A stretch of DNA of 64,000 nucleotides from CAJBVG01 sp943371425 (GTDB taxonomy: Bacteria > Bacteroidota > Bacteroidia > Sphingobacteriales > Sphingobacteriaceae): the NCBI GenBank assembly GCA_943371425.1, contig CALRUR010000007.1:95467-159466 (forward strand), read 5' to 3'. The position numbers and the translations under genes were made by a program. The notes under the pieces were generated by a model. It searched no databases. It had not been told where the DNA came from and saw nothing but the letters and a program-made list of their open reading frames with translations. Of the stretch, positions 33,919 to 42,553 are shown piece after piece. The number at the start of each line of letters is the position of its first letter. Within the stretch, counting starts at the first letter, position 1.

Positions 33919-35133
33919 ATGGGATGTGGATCATGTTCAAGTGGTGGGTGTGTGCCGGCAGGATGTAAGAGCAATGGTTCTTGTATGACGGGAGGAGGAT
34001 GTAGTAAGTTAGATGTATACGATTGGTTTTCGAACGTAGACATGCCATCGAACTACAAAGCTTTTAATATACTTGAAGTGAGGTTTAAAGGCTCACGAAA
34101 AGATTTTTATCGAAACACCGACAATATATATGTAGAAGCAGGCGAATTAGTCTGTGTCGAATCGGGAACAGGTGGCTATGATATTGGCCATGTAACTATG
34201 ACTGGAGAACTGGTTCGAATGCAAATGAAAAAAAGAGGTGTTGCGGTAGATTCCCCCGAAATCAAGAAATTGTATCGCAAGGCTAGCGCATTAGATGTAG
34301 ACAAATGGAAACTTGCTAAAGGCTTGGAGTACGAAACTATGCATCGTGCCCGTAAAATTATTATTGAGTTAAAACTCGATATGAAATTAAGCGATGTAGA
34401 TTACCAAGGTGATAAAACCAAGGCTACATTTTATTACACCGCAGAAGACCGCGTAGATTTTAGGGAGTTGATTAAAAAACTTGCCGAAGAATTTAAGGTG
34501 CGTATTGAGATGCGACAAATTGGAATGAGACAAGAAGCGAGCCGCTTGGGTGGTATTGGTTCTTGTGGACGTGAATTATGTTGCTCTACTTGGCTTACCG
34601 ATTTTAAAACAGTAAGTACTTCTGCAGCGCGTTATCAAAACTTATCGTTAAACACTTTAAAACTTGCCGGACAATGTGGTAAGTTGAAATGTTGTTTAAA
34701 CTATGAGTTGGATACGTACATGGATGCCTTAAAAGATTTTCCGGATGATATTAAGGAAATAAAAACCAGAAGAGGATCTGCTTATTTACAAAAAACCGAC
34801 ATCTTTAAAAAGACCATGTGGTTTAGTTATAGGCATGATGAACCTTGGGTACCATTGCATGTAAGCAGAGTAAATGCCATTATTGCAATGAACAAAAATA
34901 ATGAGTACCCGGAAGATTTATCGGACATTATAATTGTACCAAAGCTTATAGAAAAAGTGTTGGATTACGACAATGTTGTTGGGCAAGATTCGCTTACTCG
35001 TATGGATGAGCGCAATCGTAAAAAGAAAAACAACAATCGTAAAAAAAGCAATAATCGCAAACCGAATAATACACCAAATGCAGGTGGTGCCGCACCAAGC
35101 GGAAGACCACCACAAAACCGTCCGAAGAAATAA
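33919..35133 (+). CDS. ricT: RicT/PSP1-family protein with cysteine-rich N-terminus
   Basis: The 404-residue protein has the PSP1/YaaT core: GSRKDFYRN, FYYTAEDRVDFREL, GGIGSCGRELCCSTWL, LAGQCGKLKCCLNYE. In Bacillus, RicT works with RicA and RicF in an iron-sulphur complex that affects mRNA maturation. Here six cysteines (3, 6, 11, 16, 22, 28) crowd the first 28 residues, and the C-terminal 50 residues are Lys/Asn/Pro-rich and disordered. The gene ends directly at the gldH start, so the two are one unit. Confidence 0.9.
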   Translation: MGCGSCSSGGCVPAGCKSNGSCMTGGGCSKLDVYDWFSNVDMPSNYKAFNILEVRFKGSRKDFYRNTDNIYVEAGELVCVESGTGGYDIGHVTMTGELVRMQMKKRGVAVDSPEIKKLYRKASALDVDKWKLAKGLEYETMHRARKIIIELKLDMKLSDVDYQGDKTKATFYYTAEDRVDFRELIKKLAEEFKVRIEMRQIGMRQEASRLGGIGSCGRELCCSTWLTDFKTVSTSAARYQNLSLNTLKLAGQCGKLKCCLNYELDTYMDALKDFPDDIKEIKTRRGSAYLQKTDIFKKTMWFSYRHDEPWVPLHVSRVNAIIAMNKNNEYPEDLSDIIIVPKLIEKVLDYDNVVGQDSLTRMDERNRKKKNNNRKKSNNRKPNNTPNAGGAAPSGRPPQNRPKK

Positions 35134-35601
35134 ATGAAAGCATTAGTATCTTTTTTTATTTTAAGTACGATGGTATTGTTTAGTGCATGCGATGATAAAC
35201 GTGTGTTCGAAGATTACCAAACTATAAAAGACGACAACTGGTACATAAACCAGAAGCCAACTTTTTATTTAGATGTAAAGGATACTATTAGCGAGCACAG
35301 CATTTATTTTAACGTAAGGCATACCGGACAGTACAAGTACTCTAATTTATTTGTACTGTTTACTATACAAGGCCCAAAAGCAAAACCAGAAACACAGCGC
35401 TTAGAATTTAAGTTAGCAGAGTTAGATGGTAAATGGTTAGGCTCTGGCTTAGGCGATATGTACTCTAACCAAATTAAAATAATGGAGAACGTAAAGTTTC
35501 CACGCAAGGGAGTGTACTCATTTAGCATCGAACAAAACATGCGCGATAATCCTTTAGCAGGGATTGAAGATTTAGGAATTAAAATTGAAGCTAGTCGTTA
35601 G
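35134..35601 (+). CDS. gldH: Gliding motility lipoprotein GldH
   Basis: The 155-residue lipoprotein (signal ending VLFSAC, Cys19) matches GldH: DDKRVFEDYQTIKDDNWY, FNVRHTGQYKYSNLFVL, GSGLGDMYSNQIK and FPRKGVYSFSIEQNMRD. GldH is part of the envelope machinery needed for gliding and for T9SS-related functions in Bacteroidota. It begins immediately after ricT with no gap. Its stop codon lies in a TAGTCGTTAG seven-base repeat unit. Confidence 0.93.
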   Translation: MKALVSFFILSTMVLFSACDDKRVFEDYQTIKDDNWYINQKPTFYLDVKDTISEHSIYFNVRHTGQYKYSNLFVLFTIQGPKAKPETQRLEFKLAELDGKWLGSGLGDMYSNQIKIMENVKFPRKGVYSFSIEQNMRDNPLAGIEDLGIKIEASR

Positions 35602-35680
35602 ATATTTGTAAAAGAAGTTAGTCACTAGTCGTTTGTCTTTAGACGGTCTAAAGACTAAGGACTAATGACTAGCATCTAAT
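35591..35680. repeat. Seven-base-period inverted repeat (TTAGTCN family)
   Basis: The left arm (35617-35644, TTAGTCA/CTAGTCG/TTTGTCT units) and the right arm (35646-35673, units of the type NGACTAA) match as reverse complements at 24 of 28 positions with a one-base centre. A further partial unit at 35591-35601 includes the gldH stop codon. It fills the gap between convergent gldH and the minus-strand lipoprotein gene. Confidence 0.92.
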
Positions 35681-35682
35681 AA

Positions 35683-36270
35683 TTACCAGTACTTGATATC
35701 AAACCAACCATCGGTTATATTCACCGTATCCGACTCGTCGCCTACCAAAAACATTTTTGCTTTAAAGTTAAAGGTGCCAGCAATAATTTTATTTACGGTA
35801 TCGAGTTTTTTAATGTGTATGTAACCTAAGTGTTCGTTGGTAGTTACATAGGCTAAATTGAATAAATGATTTTCGCCAACAACGTACTGCAATTGGTTTG
35901 TGTTTTCTAAAGTATACTCTTTTGCAATATAAAGCCCTGTATCAACTAGATCATCGAGGGTTAAACGTATTTCCTGGTAACCTCTTTTACGATTAGATAA
36001 CGCTTCAATATACAAAATGTGCTTACCTGTTAAATAATCTCTAAAGTACATTCTACCAATACCCGGTAAAGTATCGAATTCACTATAGTTTACCACCACT
36101 TTATTATTAATTCGGTAAGCAAACACATCTTTGCCTTCTTCAGAATAAGCGGGCATGGTATCTAATTCTTCCTTTACCATAACCTTGGTTAAGGTAGCTA
36201 CTTCATATTGTTCACATGCATTAAATATAAGCATCGAGCTCAGAGCGATTAAATAAATTACTTTTTTCAT
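35683..36270 (-). CDS. Lipoprotein of unknown function
   Basis: The 195-residue protein has a lipoprotein signal (LIFNAC, Cys19) and a mature part predicted mainly beta, without a recognised family. Its ATG overlaps the stop codon of the upstream 1424-residue gene (ATGA), so the two are translationally coupled. It may be an envelope partner of that secreted hydrolase. Confidence 0.7.
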   Translation of the reverse strand: MKKVIYLIALSSMLIFNACEQYEVATLTKVMVKEELDTMPAYSEEGKDVFAYRINNKVVVNYSEFDTLPGIGRMYFRDYLTGKHILYIEALSNRKRGYQEIRLTLDDLVDTGLYIAKEYTLENTNQLQYVVGENHLFNLAYVTTNEHLGYIHIKKLDTVNKIIAGTFNFKAKMFLVGDESDTVNITDGWFDIKYW

Positions 36271-39200
36271 TTCTCTTTTGTTAATACTATTTTCCGAATG
36301 TATTCTCTTTCTGAAGTTTTAACATTTACTAAATAAATACCAGCAGAATAACCTTCCATATTTAATTTTACTAAGTGTGGAGTGTGTGCAATAGAAACCT
36401 CTTTTAGTAATTTACCTTGCATGTTAAAAATACTTACCGAATAAATTTTAGATTTTTCATTGTTTAACACCACATCAAACAAACCGTTAGTAGGGTTTGG
36501 CATTAATGTAATTTGTTCCTGCTTCATAGCGTTTTCTTGTTCTATTATATTTAATAAATCTTCTTGTAGTTTATAGTTATTTATTTCGGGGCATTCAGTT
36601 AACACAGAATCTATTTGATGAACATTGTAATTATTTTTACTAATCTTCAATTTACTTTCTGTTATACACCTCCAATAATTGAAATGATTTTCTGTTGTTT
36701 GGTTTTCTACATACATGATAGCCTTATTGAATTCTATTAATGCTTGTTCATATAAGCCCATATTACTTTTTAACAGAGCAATGTTTATGATCTCGTTGTA
36801 TTTTTCTTGGTTTTCAATAGCACTCTCTATAAGCTTTGTATCCATTTCAGGGCTTACATTCGCAGCTTGGTTTTTGGTAGTATCAATAATTGGCAGCCCA
36901 AGACCTTGCCCCTTTTGAGTGCAAGCATTGGTATTAGCATTAGCCATTACAGGAGTTACTATAAAATTTTGAATACGAGGTGCCGAGGGCGATGTATTTA
37001 ATGCGATATAGAAAAACTTTTGTGCTGGCGGATTTAAAAATGTATTGGAGTTAATACGTGTATACCAGTTATTCCCTTTAAAATTTATTGAAGAAGGAAT
37101 ACTCGTCATGGTACCCGCAATAAAATAATTATTCTGATCGGCATTGATTTTGAACTTATTAAATCCATTTGAAATATTAATAGTCGATGCATACTCTAAG
37201 CAAATAGTTCTATTATTTAAGCGAGATTTTACAGATAAGGTATTTGAACCAGAATTTGCATTTGCAGCAGGGCTCATATTTAGCACAGCATTGTTGGCTA
37301 CCCATACTGGGTAATAATTTGCATCTGTAATTTCCGAACACTGGAGGTTTAGGATGCCTTGACTATTATAAACTCCTACATTGAAATTATTGATATAGGT
37401 ATTAGAAATATTTAAGGTTGTGCCTGTATTGGATACACAATAAACTGCGGCATTATTAAATGGTAAAGTTGTTTGTGTGTTTGATCCTATAAAATTGCAA
37501 TTGCTAATATAACTTGCCCTATTAATTCCATCGGCAGTAATTACCTTTTTGCAATTGTTGCTCATAACGTTTCTTAAATCGAAGCCAATTCCGAAAACTC
37601 TAATGGCAACTTCGTTATTATTAAATTCACAAGATTCAACAACGAGAGAGTTACCTGGTAAATTATATGATTCTATGTTATTTAAATACCCTGTTAATCC
37701 ATATTTATTATTGTTGAATGTGCAATTTCGAATTTCAACATTCGCTTGCCCATTGAGGTAAACACCCATGCCACCATTAATGGTGCAATTAATTATATTG
37801 GTAGCGATAGCAGAATTGATGTAACTGTTTGATCCTATCAAATCTATTCGTGCATTTTTTACTTCCAATAAATTACTGCTATTTTTTTGAAAAGGAATTC
37901 CTATACTTTTACCATCAGCTACGCTTAATACTAAATCGTTTCTATCTGTTCCTTCGAGTATTATTTTAGCATTTCTTCCAAAAATAATGTCGGTAGTTTT
38001 AAGGAATATATGGCCATTTCCTCTAAAACTTAATATTGCATCTTCTTCTATTTCTAAGGTTCCTTCTATTATAATGGTTGAATTAATATCCATTAAGTTT
38101 ATGTCAACATTTTTACCAATAATTAATTTACTGCCTTTTTCGATCACCAATTTTGAAGTATTAAATATCTCCAATTGTGCAAGATTATCTAAATGCAAAA
38201 TTGAGTTTTCTGAAATTCTCAACTCACCATTGCAATAACCCCAATGTCCAATTCTAATTGCACCTTGGTTGTAAACTTTAATAGTTATAGGTTCACATTT
38301 AACATTGTACCCATCTACTACAAAATTAGAATACCTTGCGGGGCGTGTTCCGTTATTATACCCAGTTGGTTCATGTATATTTATTCCTAAAATTCCAGCA
38401 TCTTTCACTTCAAAAGATTCGAAGTAAAAATCTTTGGTGTTTACACCATAATTAAAATTTTTGCCAGCACGTATCACTTTAGTATCTGAACTCGCATGCA
38501 CCGTTCTGTTTCCATTTCTTAATTCGCGCTTTAACCATGCTGAATTACTTTGAGTAATTAATACATGACTTTCGTTTTGTTCGGGTGCATAATAAGAAAC
38601 AAATGGAGTAAGATTATTACAAAGTATTTTTGCCTCCTTAATAGGAAATAAATAATTGGTGTACCCATCAGTATATTTAATATCTAAGGCGCTAACACTT
38701 GGAATAAAATTATGGTTAGGATGGTAGAGTGTAAATCCATTTCTTAAAACACCATTATCATGTGTTAATTGGTATTGAGTATCATACTTACCACCTGGTG
38801 CATTATCTAAACTTGTTGGGTACGGATTATTTAATTGTACAGATGCATATCTTACAAATGTTTCGAGCTGGTAGAAATTATTTGGATTTATTGCTCGTAA
38901 ATCTGCTACTACAGTGGTGCCACTATTGGGAGAGGCGTATACGCTGCCACTCGCTGCATTTACTAGGTTTCCCAAAATTCCAATATTTAAAGAAAATAAT
39001 AAACCAGAAATTCCTTGAGTTACTTTTGTTTCGCTTCCGTTAATTAAGGCCACATTTCTGGTTTTTGTTGGGTAACCATTACTTCCTGCTATAGAATTTA
39101 CATTGCAATTATTTAAGTATAATGTTCTAAAATTATGATAAGCAGGAGGAATGCTGTTTAATGAATAATAATGCATCAGCATTTCTCTTGCTGCAGGAGA

Positions 39201-40541
39201 TTTAATTTTATTCAATCCTTCTTTCGCTCCGGCTTCTCCAATTATGTCGCCAAAAAAGTGCAAGAAATATTGAGCACCTATTGGCACGTTGGCTCCTTGG
39301 TGTGGTGCATCAAAAGATAGGTAGGTGCCAACATTATGAGGGATGTTTTCTTTCTCCATTTTCGCTAAGGCATACTTTGCAATAAGGCCACCCATGCTCG
39401 GACCAACAAGCATTATCTTATCTGTAGTTCTTGCATTTATATATTCTAATAATTGAATAACACCTAAAGCATTTCGTTCAATATAATCTGCACCATCTGG
39501 GAAATTACATATTATTAAATCATGCCCCTGTGCTCTTAAGGTGTCTGCTAATTGCACGGGCTGTGTATTCATTAAATCGTATATGTTGCCTACCTTTCTA
39601 ACTTCACCAGGATCAAAACCATCTAATACTAACACTGGCTTTGTTAATTTTTCTGATACGGTGTTGGTGCATTTGCTATAATACAATCCGAACTCATATG
39701 TACAGCCTGCAACAAATGAAGAGAAATCACTAAACGTTTCGGTGGTAATGCCTTGCTTAAAATCGCAAGGTGGAGTACCCGAACTTAGCACAGTAAAACT
39801 AGCATCTGCCGTGTATGTTTCGGAATTTGAAAACACGATGGTATAGTTGAATGCTTGTTCGCCTATCACACTAAAATGATACAACAAACTATCGCCATAA
39901 CTTAACATAAACTCAGGTTTATCATCGTTTGGAAAATCAATTTTTATATAATCTATTTGCTCTTTACTGTTTGTAAATACAAAAGATTTATCAAACACTA
40001 AGGTTTGTGCTCCCGAAAAAATATGATTGTTTTGTACCGACAATGCTGTTACTTGGTCTAGTAAATAAGGCGACTGTGGATTTGATTTTGTTCTAATTAA
40101 TTTCTTGTCTACTTCCTGAATTCGTCCATCTATATAAGCGTTCGTATCGATGTACTCATAATTGAAATGTATAATGCCGATGGGTAACTTACGGTTTCGG
40201 ATTACATACTGTTTAACTTTTGAAGTATACGTATCAAAGTTAAGTTTTCGCTCCTTGTCGTAATCGGCATTATACATTTCTAAATAAATTTGTTTCCAAT
40301 AATGGTAATCTTTCCTAATAGAATCTCTCTCCTCCTGTTTAAATAATTGTTTGTTTAGTTTTGCAAATGGAAACACCCTGTTGTACAAAATGCTCGTTTG
40401 CATTTCTGTTCGATCTAAATTTTCTGCCATTAAATCGAACCTTGCTACCAGCGTTGTATCTTCCGCTTTTGCATCATTAATAATTAACACACTTACCAAA
40501 ATGAACAAACTTGTCACGATGGTTTTTTTCACTCTTCCCAT
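36267..40541 (-). CDS. Large T9SS-secreted lipase-like / beta-helix protein
   Basis: The 1424-residue protein has a signal peptide (1-26), then an alpha/beta hydrolase domain (about 300-480) with KPVLVLDGFDPGE, a nucleophile elbow GPSMGGLIAKYA and FDAPHQGANVP, the pattern of triacylglycerol lipase/esterase-like enzymes. A long region (about 720-1130) of short Asn-rich strands (NCTINGG, VEIRNCTFNNN, ESCEFNNNEV) follows and looks like a right-handed beta-helix. The end is a T9SS type A sorting domain (LMPNPTNGLFDVVLNNEKS ... YSAGIYLVNVKTSE). Secreted or surface-held hydrolase; substrate unknown. Confidence 0.85.
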   Translation of the reverse strand: MGRVKKTIVTSLFILVSVLIINDAKAEDTTLVARFDLMAENLDRTEMQTSILYNRVFPFAKLNKQLFKQEERDSIRKDYHYWKQIYLEMYNADYDKERKLNFDTYTSKVKQYVIRNRKLPIGIIHFNYEYIDTNAYIDGRIQEVDKKLIRTKSNPQSPYLLDQVTALSVQNNHIFSGAQTLVFDKSFVFTNSKEQIDYIKIDFPNDDKPEFMLSYGDSLLYHFSVIGEQAFNYTIVFSNSETYTADASFTVLSSGTPPCDFKQGITTETFSDFSSFVAGCTYEFGLYYSKCTNTVSEKLTKPVLVLDGFDPGEVRKVGNIYDLMNTQPVQLADTLRAQGHDLIICNFPDGADYIERNALGVIQLLEYINARTTDKIMLVGPSMGGLIAKYALAKMEKENIPHNVGTYLSFDAPHQGANVPIGAQYFLHFFGDIIGEAGAKEGLNKIKSPAAREMLMHYYSLNSIPPAYHNFRTLYLNNCNVNSIAGSNGYPTKTRNVALINGSETKVTQGISGLLFSLNIGILGNLVNAASGSVYASPNSGTTVVADLRAINPNNFYQLETFVRYASVQLNNPYPTSLDNAPGGKYDTQYQLTHDNGVLRNGFTLYHPNHNFIPSVSALDIKYTDGYTNYLFPIKEAKILCNNLTPFVSYYAPEQNESHVLITQSNSAWLKRELRNGNRTVHASSDTKVIRAGKNFNYGVNTKDFYFESFEVKDAGILGINIHEPTGYNNGTRPARYSNFVVDGYNVKCEPITIKVYNQGAIRIGHWGYCNGELRISENSILHLDNLAQLEIFNTSKLVIEKGSKLIIGKNVDINLMDINSTIIIEGTLEIEEDAILSFRGNGHIFLKTTDIIFGRNAKIILEGTDRNDLVLSVADGKSIGIPFQKNSSNLLEVKNARIDLIGSNSYINSAIATNIINCTINGGMGVYLNGQANVEIRNCTFNNNKYGLTGYLNNIESYNLPGNSLVVESCEFNNNEVAIRVFGIGFDLRNVMSNNCKKVITADGINRASYISNCNFIGSNTQTTLPFNNAAVYCVSNTGTTLNISNTYINNFNVGVYNSQGILNLQCSEITDANYYPVWVANNAVLNMSPAANANSGSNTLSVKSRLNNRTICLEYASTINISNGFNKFKINADQNNYFIAGTMTSIPSSINFKGNNWYTRINSNTFLNPPAQKFFYIALNTSPSAPRIQNFIVTPVMANANTNACTQKGQGLGLPIIDTTKNQAANVSPEMDTKLIESAIENQEKYNEIINIALLKSNMGLYEQALIEFNKAIMYVENQTTENHFNYWRCITESKLKISKNNYNVHQIDSVLTECPEINNYKLQEDLLNIIEQENAMKQEQITLMPNPTNGLFDVVLNNEKSKIYSVSIFNMQGKLLKEVSIAHTPHLVKLNMEGYSAGIYLVNVKTSEREYIRKIVLTKEK

Positions 40542-40845
40542 ACTCTTCGTTTTTTAATGTTCAACCATATGTTATTTAATTTTAAACATGTGGATACATT
40601 ATCTAGAAGAAATTATTTTACTTAGCTAATATTAAATTGTTGATGAAAAACTATAATCCCATTCGATAATTATCCTACACGCTCTAAAAGTAAATAGCAA
40701 AGTAATCATATCCTATTCATGGTTGGAATAGATTATGAAAAAATGGAAAATAGTTGTACGCTGTATGTTGTACGCTGTACATTGTACAACATACAGCGTA
40801 CAATTAATCAGAGTTGTGCGAATTTAGATGCTTTTACTAAGGGTC
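40542..40845. other. Intergenic region with hairpin repeat
   Basis: These 304 bases between the start of the 1424-residue gene and the end of murF contain no coding frame. The only structure is the GTTGTAC-type inverted repeat at 40753-40803; the part nearest the large gene is AT-rich and should contain its promoter, though no perfect TAnnTTTG was found. Confidence 0.6.
40753..40803. repeat. Perfect 20-base inverted repeat of seven-base units
   Basis: Heptads GTTGTAC, GCTGTAT, GTTGTAC, GCTGTAC, ATTGTAC run into AACATAC, AGCGTAC. The segment 40754-40773 (TTGTACGCTGTATGTTGTAC) and 40784-40803 are exact reverse complements over 20 bases, with a 10-base loop. It lies about 40 bases after the murF stop and may end its transcript, though no T-run follows. 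Confidence 0.95.
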
Positions 40846-42141
40846 CTAGTTACCTAAAAAGTCAGAGAGGCTTTCCAGTTTCATGCCACGTGAGCCTTTT
40901 ACAAGGATGTGTGAATTATGTGGTTTCAATTCTTGCAAATATTTTTTAGCTTCATCGGTAGTTTCAAAATAGTGGAACTCGTATTTTTTGCATGCGTAAA
41001 AATCTTTTCCAACAAAAATTACGTGTTCAAATGTTAGGTGATGAATTAATTCTATCATGGCCAAATGCTCCCTCATACTTTCCTCTCCCATCTCAAACAT
41101 ATCACCTAAAATTAACATCTTTTTATCAGCATGTATTTTAGAAAAATTTTGTACTGCAGCGGCCATGCTACTTGGGTTTGCATTGTAAGCATCCATAATT
41201 ACATGGTTGCTGCCCATCGTAATTGCTTGCGATCTATTATTGCTAGGTTCGTAACCTTCAATGCCTGCAATCATTTCGGGCAAGCTCACCTCAAAATAAT
41301 TACCAATGCATATAGAGGCTAAAATATTATTTAAATTATAATCGCCCACCAATTTTGTTTGTATCGGTGTAAATTCTTTTTCGTTTTTTAATTTTATTTC
41401 TACAGATAAAAATGGATCGGAGCTTACAATTCTTCCGCATACTCTTGCATTGGCATGCGAACCAAAGAATTCTTTTTTCTCTATGCCTTCACTCATCTCC
41501 ATCAAATTAATATCATCGGCATTTATAAATGCAGTACCATTATTTATTCTAATATGGTCGTATAATTCTTTCTTCGTTTTTTTAACTCCTTCGAAACCTC
41601 CCATACCTTCTAAATGTGCTTTGCCTACGTTACAAATTAAGCCGTATGTAGGATTTGCAATGTCTGATAAAAATGCAATTTCTCTTTGATGGTTGGCACC
41701 CATTTCTATAATTGCAATTTCAATATAAGCTGTAATACTCAATAAAGTTAATGGCACTCCGATATGGTTATTCAAATTTCCTTTTGTAGCAAGAGTCTTG
41801 TATTTCTTAGTTAATACAGCGTTCAGCAATTCTTTAGAAGTAGTTTTGCCATTAGAACCCGTAATGCCAATAATTGGAATGGTTAAATTCGAACGGTGTT
41901 CTTTTGCTAAGTCTTGCAAAGCAGTTAATACATCTTTAACTAAAATACATTTATCGTTTAATTGATATTCTTTTTCATCAACCACCACATACGCTGCACC
42001 TAATTTTAAAGCTTGCTCTGCAAAAGTATTACCATTAAAGTTCGCTCCTTTTAAAGCAAAGAAAATGGAGTCCTTTGCAATGTTTCTAGTGTCGGTAGAA
42101 ATGGTTGGATGCTGTAAGTAGATGGAGTAGAGATTGGTCAT
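40846..42141 (-). CDS. murF: UDP-N-acetylmuramoyl-tripeptide-D-alanyl-D-alanine ligase
   Basis: The 431-residue Mur ligase adds D-Ala-D-Ala to the peptidoglycan precursor. Order: N-terminal UDP-binding domain (STDTRNIAKDSIFFALKG), ATP-binding GITGSNGKTTSKELL, ITAYIEIAIIEMGANH, a DAYNANPSSMAAA motif and a C-terminal domain with LGDMFEMGEES. It is slightly shorter than many homologues. The ATG lies at the very edge of, and partly formed by, a seven-base repeat array (ACTAATGAC units), so its 5' region has been remodelled by repeats. Confidence 0.96.
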   Translation of the reverse strand: MTNLYSIYLQHPTISTDTRNIAKDSIFFALKGANFNGNTFAEQALKLGAAYVVVDEKEYQLNDKCILVKDVLTALQDLAKEHRSNLTIPIIGITGSNGKTTSKELLNAVLTKKYKTLATKGNLNNHIGVPLTLLSITAYIEIAIIEMGANHQREIAFLSDIANPTYGLICNVGKAHLEGMGGFEGVKKTKKELYDHIRINNGTAFINADDINLMEMSEGIEKKEFFGSHANARVCGRIVSSDPFLSVEIKLKNEKEFTPIQTKLVGDYNLNNILASICIGNYFEVSLPEMIAGIEGYEPSNNRSQAITMGSNHVIMDAYNANPSSMAAAVQNFSKIHADKKMLILGDMFEMGEESMREHLAMIELIHHLTFEHVIFVGKDFYACKKYEFHYFETTDEAKKYLQELKPHNSHILVKGSRGMKLESLSDFLGN

Positions 42142-42187
42142 TAGTAGTTAGTCGTTAGTCATTAGTAGTTAGTCGTTAGACAGTCTA
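42141..42187. repeat. Seven-base-period array (TTAGTNN), left
   Basis: Units TTAGTAG, TTAGTCG, TTAGTCA, TTAGTAG, TTAGTCG, TTAGACA in phase, starting at the murF start codon. Related inverted units occur at 42519-42551 and 35646-35673. Confidence 0.9.
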
Positions 42188-42225
42188 CTTTGTTAGTTTA
42201 TTTTGAAATTAGTTTATAAATTTCT

Positions 42226-42363
42226 TTAACTTTTTGGATCAATAATTTTTGCTGATTTTAGCATTCTATCAATACGAATTAATTTCATGAGTAAGTAAAA
42301 ACGTTGCTCATAAATATTATGAACTTTCTTATTATTTGAATTTTTGGTTTTTGATCTTTCCAC
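42226..42363 (-). CDS. Possible 45-residue protein or gene remnant
   Basis: A minus-strand frame with a GTG start reads VERSKTKNSNNKKVHNIYEQ, then RFYLLMKLIRIDRMLKSAKI and IDPKS. The first half is polar and Lys/Asn-rich, the second an amphipathic helix, unlike random translation of AT-rich DNA. I do not recognise it. It is bracketed by two arrays of TTAGTC-type heptads in opposite orientation. It could be a small real protein or the tail of a lost gene. Confidence 0.35.
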   Translation of the reverse strand: MERSKTKNSNNKKVHNIYEQRFYLLMKLIRIDRMLKSAKIIDPKS

Positions 42364-42395
42364 ATTATAAAGATAATAGGAAAAATTTAAATTGT

Positions 42396-42428
42396 GAATT
42401 ACGAATTACGAATTACGAATTACGAATT
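42396..42428. repeat. Perfect GAATTAC heptad array
   Basis: Four exact GAATTAC copies plus GAATT, without a single mismatch. The same heptad recurs at 46872-46920. Confidence 0.97.
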
Positions 42429-42478
42429 TAGTGCTCCGATTGAAGCGATTGGAATTGAGGGGTGAATTGTGAGAAATG

Positions 42479-42516
42479 AAAAAGGCTACGGTGGATCTTA
42501 TTGATCTGCCGTAGCC
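42479..42516 (-). terminator. Terminator of typA
   Basis: A 14-pair stem (42484-42497 with 42503-42516, two G-T pairs) with a 5-base loop is followed on the minus strand by five T. It lies 38 bases after the typA stop. Confidence 0.92.
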
Positions 42517-42518
42517 CT

Positions 42519-42551
42519 TCTAAAGACTAATGACTAAAGACTAGCGTCTAG
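42519..42551. repeat. Seven-base-period array (NGACTAA), right
   Basis: Units TCTAAAG, ACTAATG, ACTAAAG, ACTAGCG, TCTAG in phase, directly after the typA stop. It is nearly identical to the right arm of the repeat at 35646-35680. Confidence 0.9.
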
Positions 42552-42553
42552 CC

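Larger units (their letters stand above)
42142..42553. other. 412-base murF-typA gap
   Basis: Between the murF start and the typA stop lie, from left to right, a TTAGTNN heptad array, a possible 45-codon gene on the minus strand, a perfect GAATTAC array, the typA terminator and an inverted TTAGTC-type array. Nothing else coding was seen. Confidence 0.7.
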
